Assembly (NCBI RefSeq): GCF_036370855.1
Contig: NC_088099.1
Location: 23,093,501-23,157,500, forward strand
Reading direction: 5' to 3'
Length of the DNA stretch: 64,000 nt
Source of the DNA: Dromaius novaehollandiae
Taxonomy: Eukaryota > Chordata > Aves > Casuariiformes > Dromaiidae
In this document: in pieces, positions 54,623-64,000 of the stretch
How positions within the stretch are numbered: position 1 is the stretch's first letter
How the letters are laid out: each line of letters opens with the position of its first letter
Position numbers and translations under genes: made by a program
Notes under the pieces: model-generated
The model's input: the letters and a program-made list of their open reading frames with translations, nothing else
What the model was told of the DNA's origin: nothing
The model's database searches: none

Positions 54623-57600
54623 GCGATTAATTGCTTGCTACCTATTCTCCATCCTGAATAAAGAAATCAAAGCAATAAATCCAGTGTCAAATTGAGCCCT
54701 ATGGATAGGCAAAACCAAGGGAATCTAGCTTTTGGAACAAGCGAAATTAAGAAGAGGTTTTAGCAACCAATGCAAATACCTACTCTCTGAAGTGTTCAGT
54801 AGGAATGGGAGGCCTTGGAAGCAGCAGCCAAGATTTATAGGGAGTCTTGATTATATGGAAGATAAGAAGTACTCAAGAGTAGAAGGCATCTGTTTTGATA
54901 GAGAAAAACCTTACTAAGATAAATTACTAAATGGAAATGATCTACTTTACAGTTAAGTGGCCAGGAGGAGTTCTAAAAATTAGAAATGCTCAATCCTACT
55001 TGAGTGTCATTATCCATAGGATCAGATAATACAAATCATGAGTCCACAGAAGCAGCAAAGAATTTGTCACAAGGCGAGATTGTGAACTCTGCTAAAACAA
55101 GAAATTCTTCACTATTTGTTTTCCTTACAACACTGTGAGGAAAAAGAGCCTTCTGAACAAGAACCAGGTGCAATGAGAGTCTTCTACATAGCACTTTCTC
55201 TGAAAAATACCCATTTGAATGTTTTGATAGCAGATGTCATTGGGGTGGTTGATACTGAACCTGAGTTCTTATACCGTTCCACAGAACCATGACTACTCCA
55301 TACTCAGTTGAGCTGAAATTTCCTTTTGTTTTTAATCCATAGCACTACAACAACAGCATACAAAATATATACATTCCGATGCCAGGAACATTGTCTGTGC
55401 TAATCCACAAACACCTGGGGATGTTTATCAGTCAAGAAGGCTATGCCATCCCAGTTGGCTCGAAGCAGATTCCAGTGTCAGCAACAGGCCAGGAAGATTT
55501 GTCTGCTTATTTGTAAACCAAGCTTTGAAAAGAGCTACAGAATATACTATCATAAAATTAGCAAGTGGACCAGGTGTGAATACATTGAAATGTTCCATTT
55601 CTTGGTATGTATGCTTATTATAGTCAAAAATTGGTAGGGATGCAAGTCAAATAATTAGGAGTCTCTATTAGTTACAATGTCACACTGGTAGTAAGCTTTA
55701 CCAACCACAAAACCTATTTCCTGATGGAGTTGGCAACTCTATCCAGAGGGCCCAAAGCAGCAATTATTGTGGGACTGGATATCACCAATCTCAGTAACAT
55801 GAGGCATAAACACCAAGCTGTATTGATTTTAGGAATCACACACACGTTAAGCACTCAGAAAAACCTCACACTTACCAGGGTTAAAAAAAGTCAAAGCAAA
55901 ATAAGGTGCTATACTCACTAGTGGTTATTTCCTTATATTTTATATCAACTCAAAAGACCGTGTTCTGAAAAGTGTTCTCAATCTACAGCTAGAGATATAA
56001 AGTTATTTGCCTTTTTTTCTTTTTCCATGTAATTTTTACTTTCCATCTGATTGATTACATGCGAATGCTTTGCATGTATACTCACAAGGTATATGTGAAT
56101 GTAAAGAAGGGGAAATCAGCCTCAACCTGTGGAAGTTTCTTCTCAAGGTGAAGTTCCCTCACAAGGGCTTATGTCTTCTCACTAAAATATAGACCATAAT
56201 CAGTATCAGAAAAATAGCCTCAGTTTAGAATAATCCAGATAAATTAAGCTTTACAGATACTGTGGCAGAGATGGAAGGCTTTATCCTGCAAAACAATAGC
56301 TACGATATTGAAAAACAGCCATAGTAGTAAGACTGCATAAAAGGTCTCTGGCTTTAGCTGTCAATTAGTTAATGAAGGTAATACAGTATGAAGAGACTAC
56401 TATGAAGAGAAAGAGATCACATATGAACCAGTTCACTGAAATTTTAAATGCAAATTGGTTGTTTCGTTCCTCTTAAATACAGGCGGATGTTTGCTTTACC
56501 TGTTGCAAAGATTCATATTGGCAGATTTCACTTTAAGCCTTAAACACCATGGAACAAACTAAAAACTGTATTTTCATTATAGGCTTCCTAACAGAAACAT
56601 GCTTCCCATGCAAAACATAGGGTCAGTAAAGCAAACTTTGTATTAGTCCCCCCTCCCTGTTCCAAATCAGGACATTTCATGTCTCATTTCTAGACAATGT
56701 GTAGTTTTAATTCTGCCAGCTGGATCCAGATTCTATTGAAATATGGGAATTATCACACTAAATTAGACCCACAATCCACATCATCAGCTATTTTGAGATA
56801 TTTAGCTCATACTGTTTCAGGAAGAGACCCTAAGAACAGACAAAGGTGTTATAATCTGCTCCACCTGCAAGCCCTGGTGATCTCCAGTACTTTGATTAGC
56901 TTAACCATTGAACCTATGAAGTTTAACATTGTTTTAAGAACACAGTATGTCTGTCAAGACTATCAAGCCTCAGATGTGACAGTATTTTAAGCAGTAGTGC
57001 AGACTAGGCTCTAGCTTGACCTCCCACTCATTTCACATAGACCAAACAACCAAGTCTTACTCTGGGTTACTTTCTTCAGGAATGGAATCAAAAGAAATTG
57101 ATGTTGATCTTCCTTCCCCAAGTTTTTTCCTAAGCATTTTTTTTTACATTGTTACTAAAGGCTCCCCCAAAATTTTAATCACTGGGATTAGACCTTCTCA
57201 AAGTAGCATTAGATAATGTATCAATGCCAAGAGCCACCTGAAATCATATCTCATCACTCCTACAGCAAGGTGAAGCAGATCTGTCCCCTTCAATGACCCA
57301 GCAGGAAAATAAGAAACAAATCACATTCACATCATATTGTTTGTTATGGAAAGAGAGGTTATTACAATCACTTTGTACTCTTTAAGTGATTTTTCAATTT
57401 AAAAAAAAAAAAACACTCTAAATTAATCACTAAGGTGACACTAGTATTTGCTTACAAATCAATAAGCAGATACATACATTACAGACTGTACAGATAGTTA
57501 TCGTCATTTGTTCTTTAACACCGCTGTAAAATATTTATGCTGTATTCCTTACAAAACAATACAGTATGCTGCATACCAGAAATAAAAGGTACAACATGTT

Positions 57601-57989
57601 ATTTGGATTTTAACTGAAGAAAGTTCGTCAGATGAAAAACTTGCGTGTAAGAATATATTCTCTAAGTGTAAATATCATGGGGAAGAAAAAAAAAACAAAA
57701 AACACAGAAATCAGAAGTTTGAGTGTTGCTAATAGACCTTGCCTATTTCACTTCCAAGTCCTGGCAAAGGAAGTCCCTTTCTGATTATTCTGTGAAATTT
57801 ATAAATCGACTTTGCAACACAATGAACTAAATACTCCAACTTTAATATTTTGCATTCATACCAAAAACAATTAGCAGTTTTTACAAATAGTGTTATTTAC
57901 TAAAACAACTCTTGTACAACAGTGCAGTATATCTAAATATATACATATGCCAACATCAAAGGGAGCATCAAAACAAACTAAAAAGAATG
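54623..57989. other. Intergenic, downstream of STAM
   Basis: AT-rich with a poly(A) run at about 57401-57413. Short plus-strand ORFs (for example 55443-55637 and 56697-56990) are not recognisable. The STAM transcript could extend into this stretch if a non-canonical polyadenylation signal is used. Confidence 0.6.
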
Positions 57990-58007
57990 CACTTTCCTAC
58001 TGCGCAC

Positions 58008-58013
58008 TTTATT
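58008..58013 (-). terminator. Candidate STAM polyadenylation signal AATAAA
   Basis: TTTATT on the plus strand is AATAAA on the STAM strand. It lies about 4.7 kb after the stop and about 45 bases past the A29 tract. It is the only exact hexamer I see between 57.9 and 62.7 kb on this strand. Confidence 0.45.
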
Positions 58014-58040
58014 AAAACCAAAACAGATGCAGCAGGTTTT

Positions 58041-58085
58041 TGTGTTTTTGTTTTTGTTTTTTTTTTTTTTTTTTTTTTTTTTTTT
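58041..58085. repeat. T-rich homopolymer tract (T29) with TTTTTG repeats
   Basis: An uninterrupted run of 29 T at 58057-58085 is preceded by TTTTTG units. On the STAM strand this is a poly(A) tract inside the probable 3'UTR. It could be an expanded simple repeat or the tail of an old retroposed sequence. Confidence 0.9.
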
Positions 58086-61000
58086 GATGACAACGACAGA
58101 ACTTATTTGGATTCCCAGAAGCACATGCAGGAGAGAAAAACAAGAACTCCTACCACCTTTTTGCTAAGGTAGCAGCAATAAAAATGAGCTTTAGATCTTC
58201 AATTTTATATTGAAGCAAGTGGAATGTTTTTAAACACAAATATTTAGTTTAAGAAACAAGGCTTCAAAGAGTTATACAGTGTTTTTATACATTGAAGAAA
58301 AAGTTCAAATTTCAAGGCCTTCCCACGTTTGACTGTGGTAGTATGCACTGTGTGTATAGCATACACATAAAAGTTAATATTCTTTGCTGCAGCTGAAAAT
58401 GAAAAAGGAGCATCTGTAGTGCAAAGTTGGTCAGCTTTACTAAGATTGATTAGCAGAGTAAAAAATGATTCTGCCTGCTGTTAGCAATGTAATTTTTACT
58501 TTACTTCAAAATCTTCTACTGATTTTTAAAAGGAGAAATTATGCTCCCCATTCTTCACAACAGACACATGCATTTTCTCCAAAGGGAACTGCCATACTGC
58601 AGTCCTGTAATTCCAAGTGCCATTGGAGCTGCTGTAATTACAGAAGTTCTTTCTCATTCTTTCTGTGAAACCCAGCAGACAAGGAATAACGCAAGACCTT
58701 TATAAGCAAAGACCACATAGAAATCTTTGAAATATGAGTGAAAAATACAGGTAAGTGATATTAGAGAAAATACTGAAAAAAAATATTGGAGAATGAGGTA
58801 TTAAGCAGTTCTCCAGTGTAAATCTGATGTTCCTGCCATCTAGATGAAATCAGAGAACTATTATAGCAGCCTAGAATTGATCAGCAAAATACATACATGC
58901 TATTAAAAGCAGATTTATCTCCTAAATTGCACCCAAGTATTTGCAATCTGGCAGAATTCTCTAAAGTTCTGGTGACTCAAATCCATTTTAGTGTGTTTAT
59001 GACCCCTCCCAATAAAATCTATTAATAGTAACTCTACCATGAAGGAAATACATGCAGTAGTTCTTAGATTTTGTTTAACTCCAGCATGTTGTCTGATACT
59101 CCTTGTTACTGCTGTATTACTACTGTCTATGTACTCTGGTTGGTGACATTAAATACACTTCTCTGCGGGTCCCAGTTACTAAGCAGAGGTGGATTAGTAT
59201 GTTGCAACCATTATGCAGTCCTACACTCTGTAACATACTCCCATAAAATTTGATTTGCTACACTGATATTAACACTCTGCTTCAGTGTTTTTTCTCTGAA
59301 TAGCAAAGGTTATGTTATACCTACATAAACTGAGATGATACACACCAGTAAGCAAACTTCATTTATAGAAGTGAAACGAACAGAAGGCACTTTCCAGAGT
59401 TTGCTCCAGTTTATGAAAGCTAAACCATTACAACACTCTTTCCAAAATTAATTTTCATTTTTATATTCCTTAATGAAAGGGTTAAAGCATTATAGAAAAT
59501 ATGATGAAAACATTTTATCAGTTCATTGACAATCTATGTGTAAAGAAATATGGAATTCAAAAATTAAGCCTTCTATAGGAACATGGAAAACAGCTGACAT
59601 TTCTGGGGATTCTTAACTTTCAAACAGACTGACTTCTTGACACTGAGGGTCTTTGCTATAAAACGCTTCCATACAGTAGCTGTAGATATACCCCGCCCCA
59701 TTCAGTGTTCAATACCGTAGTAAGACAGAACCTCTGTGAACTTGGTCAAAACAATGCACAAATGAGAAATCTCAGAACAGATCACAGCAGAGAAGCACCA
59801 GCAATGGCATCTTCAGGTAGACAATACTAAACCAGCAAGCAGAGAGGTAAACTGAATTGTGACTGCTAAATAATTTGTTAGAGAGGGGAAGAAAGGATGA
59901 GTGAAGGAATTTGTGCAACAACGGTATCTAGTAAGGTAAAAGAAGGCACCACTGAAGCACATCCAGAGTAAGAGACACAACCAAGTGAGAACATGAAAGA
60001 ATCTTTTGTGTTGTTTAATGAAAAAACCTACAGAGCTAATGATCTACTGCACAAATAGATAAGGAAAACAGATTATGCCAGCTAACAAATTCACAGATTT
60101 GTTAGAGTTAGTAACTTTGAGCAGTGGCTCTAATAAACAGCACGAAGAAAAATAAGAAGTGTCCATCTTTTTTTTCCCCTCTAAACTTTTACTGTATTGA
60201 ATTTAGAGTGGCATTGCATTTAAAGAAAGGGGTTTCATCATGATGAGCAGAATAAATCAAAGGTGATTTAAATTTTCTTTAAAAATGGATGTGTCCAAGA
60301 AAAATAAGATGGAAGACAGAAAAACCCGAAGAAACACGTACGTTTTCACTGTTCAAAGGAGAAACCAGGACAACCATTTCTGTTAAAGACTTGAAAACTT
60401 TTTTAAAAATAAGGACAAATTAACAAAAAAAACTGCCAAGCCATTTCTGCATGGAAATTCCATAGGCCCTTAGTGGGAAACATCATGCAATATATGTGAA
60501 AAACTAAGTATATGAAGAGTCAAAGTCAACTCGGCTGTTTTGATGCTTCAAGCTCCTCCTTGGAGCCTAAGAACCATGGAGTAAGAACAGTTATTTTCAT
60601 TTTTCTTCTGCAGAACAGAATACTTCTATTCACATTATTTTTCTGCATTCAGAATAAGATACCTAAAACATATAGGGAGCACTATATAAGCCTTACATTT
60701 CCTTTCTAAAAAAAATCATCTCTTCAATGTATTAAAAAGCAATCTATGATACGATGACTTGGATTTAAAAACAAGTGAACAAAAAACCAAAGAAAACGAA
60801 AAGCCCCCCCCAAAAAACAAAAAAAGTTTCCTCTTCAATTCCACAGTCTTGTCACAATACCAAGCACTGACAGTTTTCGAGGGTTTGAGGGAATTACAAA
60901 GGAAGGGAGGGGGGAAAAAAAACAAAAACAAAAACTGAAAATACAAGTCTCAAAATGGCCAGCTCTTCTGGCTTGATCATCATCCAGTGGAACAGATCAG

Positions 61001-62749
61001 CTATGGGCATGTTTTGTAACCATTCTGGTTAGGAGTCAAAGTAGTTGTTTGAAAGCATTCAGAGCCAAAACACCAGCATCTACTTAAATAGTGAAACAAA
61101 GACATGCTACATAATTATGAACAGATGGCAGGAGTGTACAGGATAACTGAGGTTAACTGATAGTATAATGTACACCAATTGTAACATTTAATTCCAGAAG
61201 CATCACATTAAAATACAGTGCATAAAAACAAACATTTGACATATACACTAAGACAACTGAAAGCACAGATTTGATGTTGAAGCCATCTAGTATTGCTGGA
61301 ATAAGAGTCACCAGAAAAGGTAAGAGGACACCAGGATGCATTAACAGATTGAATACAAATGGAAAGTAACAACAGTCTCTGTACAAGAAAGTCTGATCAA
61401 GCATATGTAAAATGTTGCCTTCCATTATCATATTCCTTTTGCAGCACCTGAGCCTTAAAGAAAGAAATAATATGCCTTAAAGAGCAACCTGGCTAAGTTA
61501 CTGAGAAACAAAGGTTAATGCATGTTGCTGCAGGAGAGAATTCAAAGTAATCTTGAAGTAAATCAAAGAGGCCTCATAAAACTATTTATATTACAGAAGG
61601 ACTAAAACTCAAATGCTGCAACAATTGGAAACTGAAAAAATTAACAGATGTTTAAGGCAGAAGTGTTTTGTGTAAGAACAGTAAACACAGAACAAATTGC
61701 TAAACAAGGCCACAAGAGATAAAATAAAGCCCTGAAGGTTTGTTCAGCAAAGTGATTTAACTTGTCCATAATTCTCCATGTTCTAAATAAGAAGACTTGA
61801 ATAAAGTAGTGTTATTCATGCTGTGTGTTGCAGTTTAAATCTCCATCGTTTCTTTTCCAACTCAATTTGTCTTTGGTGTAATCTCTACCAACACACACAG
61901 AATACAGTTCCAATTCTCACTGTAAAAAGCCAACATGGAAAAAATAAATTATATACTTTTGATGATAGAATGTAAGATTCTGATCTGTTTTATGGTCCCA
62001 TGATACGTTTAGCAGCCTCTGAATAATTGGTTTAAGTTATTAGTAGTATCTGAAGCAGAATCATAATTTGCTGTTATCTTCCCAGATCACTTTAAAAAGT
62101 TAACTAGTTTACTTTGGTAGATAAAGCCATCTAATAGTCATGATACACTTGTGTTCAATTCAAGAGTAATGAAACCTAGACTCAGGTAGGTTTGGAAATT
62201 TATATATAGACCTTAGCTTGTAAGTGTAACCATGATATGCAGAATTACAACTTCTCCTGCATTGCAAAAAGACATCACATCTGTCATAAAACTAGATAAA
62301 ATTATGAAACATGGTTGTCAGTTCTTGATTAAAATAAAATAGTGTAAATTTTTTTTAAACACTGTGTTAAATATATTCACATGATCACCATAGCTATACG
62401 AAACGGCCACTATTGCAATCAAACACTATATGTACATAACATATATGCCACAACAGTTTGCAAGTGTTGAGTTTTCACAGACTAGCCAATCTTATCAGAC
62501 ATAAATAATCTTGTACCAATTTTTAGGCATTTTAAAAGGAATTAAATGTCCTAAATATATCCATTCCTCTGCAAAATTAAAAAAAAAAAAAATCCTAAAA
62601 AGTCAGTGCAAATTGAACTTGTTCACCAAGATAGATTCTTATTAAGCTGAGGATAAACAAAATTTAAGAGATTAAAGGAAGAAAATCATAACATTGTCAA
62701 CTGCATTTAGCAGAGGTTAAAGAAGATTAGGAATCAGAAGTCCTGGATC

Positions 62750-62996
62750 CTATAGTAGAGCCTTCTGGGAGTAACTATGTTGTGGTTGCTGTGGTGGCGG
62801 CTGTGGTTGTTGTGGAGGTGCTTGTTGACTGCCTGTGGGCTGTGGCAGAGGTGTAGATGCTAAGTTATAGTTTGGCACCTGGGACATATTAGTTCCAGCA
62901 TTCTGATAAGCAGCAACATCAACAGAAGCAGGTGGTGGACTATACACTGAAGCCTGGTTAGAATATGTATTTCCAGCAACAGAGCCAACCATTGCA
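62750..62996 (-). CDS. STAM: STAM terminal coding exon (signal transducing adaptor molecule, C-terminus)
   Basis: The acceptor TTTTTTTCAG is followed by an open frame of 81 codons plus one leading base, ending with TAG at 62752-62750. The protein reads AMVGSVAGNTYSNQASVYSP, VDVAAYQNAGTNMSQVPNYN, a Pro/Gln-rich stretch, and HSYSQKALL at the end; this matches the C-terminus of vertebrate STAM as I know it. STAM forms ESCRT-0 with HGS/HRS on early endosomes, sorts ubiquitinated receptors, and links to JAK2/3 signalling. Only this disordered tail is in the window; the VHS, UIM, SH3 and coiled-coil exons lie above 64000. The run QQAPPQQPQPPPQQPQ seems longer than in mammals. Confidence 0.93.
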
Positions 62997-64000
62997 CTGA
63001 AAAAAAGTAAAATAATTTAAGATCAAATTAACAAACAATTTACCAACAAAACAGCAACACTAACATACATTTCACCGCTTCTTCAGTTGCGTGCACGCAC
63101 TCGCTCTCTCTCTCTCTACATATACACACACACAAAAAAAAGTATCTCCTAGGTCTGGACAACTTGCATATTTAACCAATGAATTTTCCAAATAAAACTC
63201 AAGCATATTCCTCATTTAACAAACTTCCATAGATTTTAAACTAGACCATACATCTATACTTTGGTTAATTTCAATGTGTAACACAGAACCCCATCTATCT
63301 TCTGTTCTGCTCATTAAAAAAAAAAAATACAAACCTATTTTAAGTGATAAAACAAGTCAGGTGAAGTATGCAGAAGCTTACTTTACCAATATGTGTCCTA
63401 CTACCCCAAATAAGTAACTTCTGGCAGGAGAGAGGGACAAATACTTGAAAAAAGTTGGGAAAGACATGCATCTTGAGTTATTAAGTAAAGCTATTTTATA
63501 CAGCCAAAAAACTTACTCTAGTCTAAAAGTCAATTCAAAACTTTTCCCATAATACAGGTAGTTCAGCCCAATCACTGCCTAGTCTCAGAACAGAAAGCCA
63601 CCTGCAGCTCCTTTATAGGGTGAAAGCTACATAAGCTTTATTGAATATTCATAGTCCATCTACTTCTTTCTCAAAATTAACAGAATTCTCTCCCATACTA
63701 CCACAGTAAAACATCTGAAACAAAAGCACAGAACAATACACACTAATTCAGGAATTACACAACACCAGCCCGAGCAGCAGATAACCTTGATCATTAAAGG
63801 TACATAAATCAGTCATATCAGTATCATTTTCTTTAGTTTTTCTTATAAAAACAGATGTGTTCAAAGTTTGTCAGGTCTTGTAGGTTTGTTTGTTTGTTTT
63901 AAACCAAATACACAACATCAATAAAAAGCACATTGGAAATAATTGCACTGAATTATTTTTCCATTGTGTTTAAAATTAAACTTTTATAAGACAAAATTTC
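62997..64000 (-). other. STAM: STAM intron (partial)
   Basis: Upstream of the last STAM exon no conserved coding segment is visible up to the window edge. It contains a short CT/CA-type simple repeat at about 63086-63133 and A-rich runs. Confidence 0.7.
63086..63133. repeat. CT/CA-type microsatellite
   Basis: Alternating GCAC, then (CT)n, a short TA stretch and (CA)n followed by a run of A, in the STAM intron. It is a compound simple repeat of low complexity. Confidence 0.8.

Larger units (their letters stand above)
57990..62749 (-). other. STAM: Probable STAM 3'UTR
   Basis: The stretch after the STAM stop has no splice-linked coding potential. Scanning the strand downstream, the only canonical AATAAA I could find before 57.9 kb is at 58013-58008, so cleavage near 57990 would give a UTR of about 4.8 kb. 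It is AT-rich and includes an A29 tract (T29 on the plus strand). Small open frames inside it, such as a hydrophobic 92-codon one at 61153-61431, show no splice or homology support. The extent is inferred; variant signals could end it earlier. Confidence 0.5.

Noticed and set aside
61153-61431. Hydrophobic 92-codon minus-strand frame after STAM
   Set aside because: It lies inside the probable STAM 3'UTR, has no splice or homology support, and AT-rich sequence often encodes hydrophobic residues by chance.

Overview
The window looks like nuclear DNA of a bird; another archosaur or a turtle cannot be excluded. It is an AT-rich, intron-dominated vertebrate locus with a CR1 LINE whose reverse transcriptase is still readable and which ends in the CR1-type 3' octamer repeat, plus older CR1/L3-like relics. 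There are no operons, CRISPR arrays, tRNAs or rRNAs.

Two protein-coding genes are supported, both on the minus strand. (1) Positions 341-38620 hold the 5' part of MRC1 (macrophage mannose receptor, CD206). Seventeen coding exons can be joined through GT-AG introns with consistent phases into one open frame of 848 codons: signal peptide, ricin-B-like cysteine-rich domain, fibronectin type II domain, four complete C-type lectin domains (CTLD1-4) and the start of CTLD5. The rest of the gene (end of CTLD5, CTLD6-8, membrane anchor, tail) lies beyond position 1. (2) Positions 62750-62996 hold the last coding exon of STAM, an ESCRT-0/JAK-associated adaptor. It is followed by a probable 3'UTR of about 4.8 kb reaching the only AATAAA on that strand, at 58008-58013.

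Layout from high to low coordinates: STAM intron (62997-64000); STAM terminal exon and 3'UTR (about 57990-62996); about 19 kb of intergenic DNA (38.7-58 kb) with a CR1 scrap at 41.4 kb, a few GC-rich patches and one unassigned open exon-like segment with a membrane span at 54.4-54.6 kb; a CpG-rich island over MRC1 exon 1 (38.3-38.7 kb); then MRC1 exons 1 to 17. Intron 7 contains the CR1 LINE and two L3-like relics. Intron 8 contains a GC-rich block of unknown origin.

The STAM-MRC1 order and shared orientation match the human 10p12 neighbourhood, but I could not find the gene that sits between them in human (TMEM236). MRC1 protein clears glycoproteins and microbial glycans at the macrophage surface and by endocytosis; STAM sorts ubiquitinated cargo on endosomes. 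Their adjacency is conserved synteny rather than an operon.
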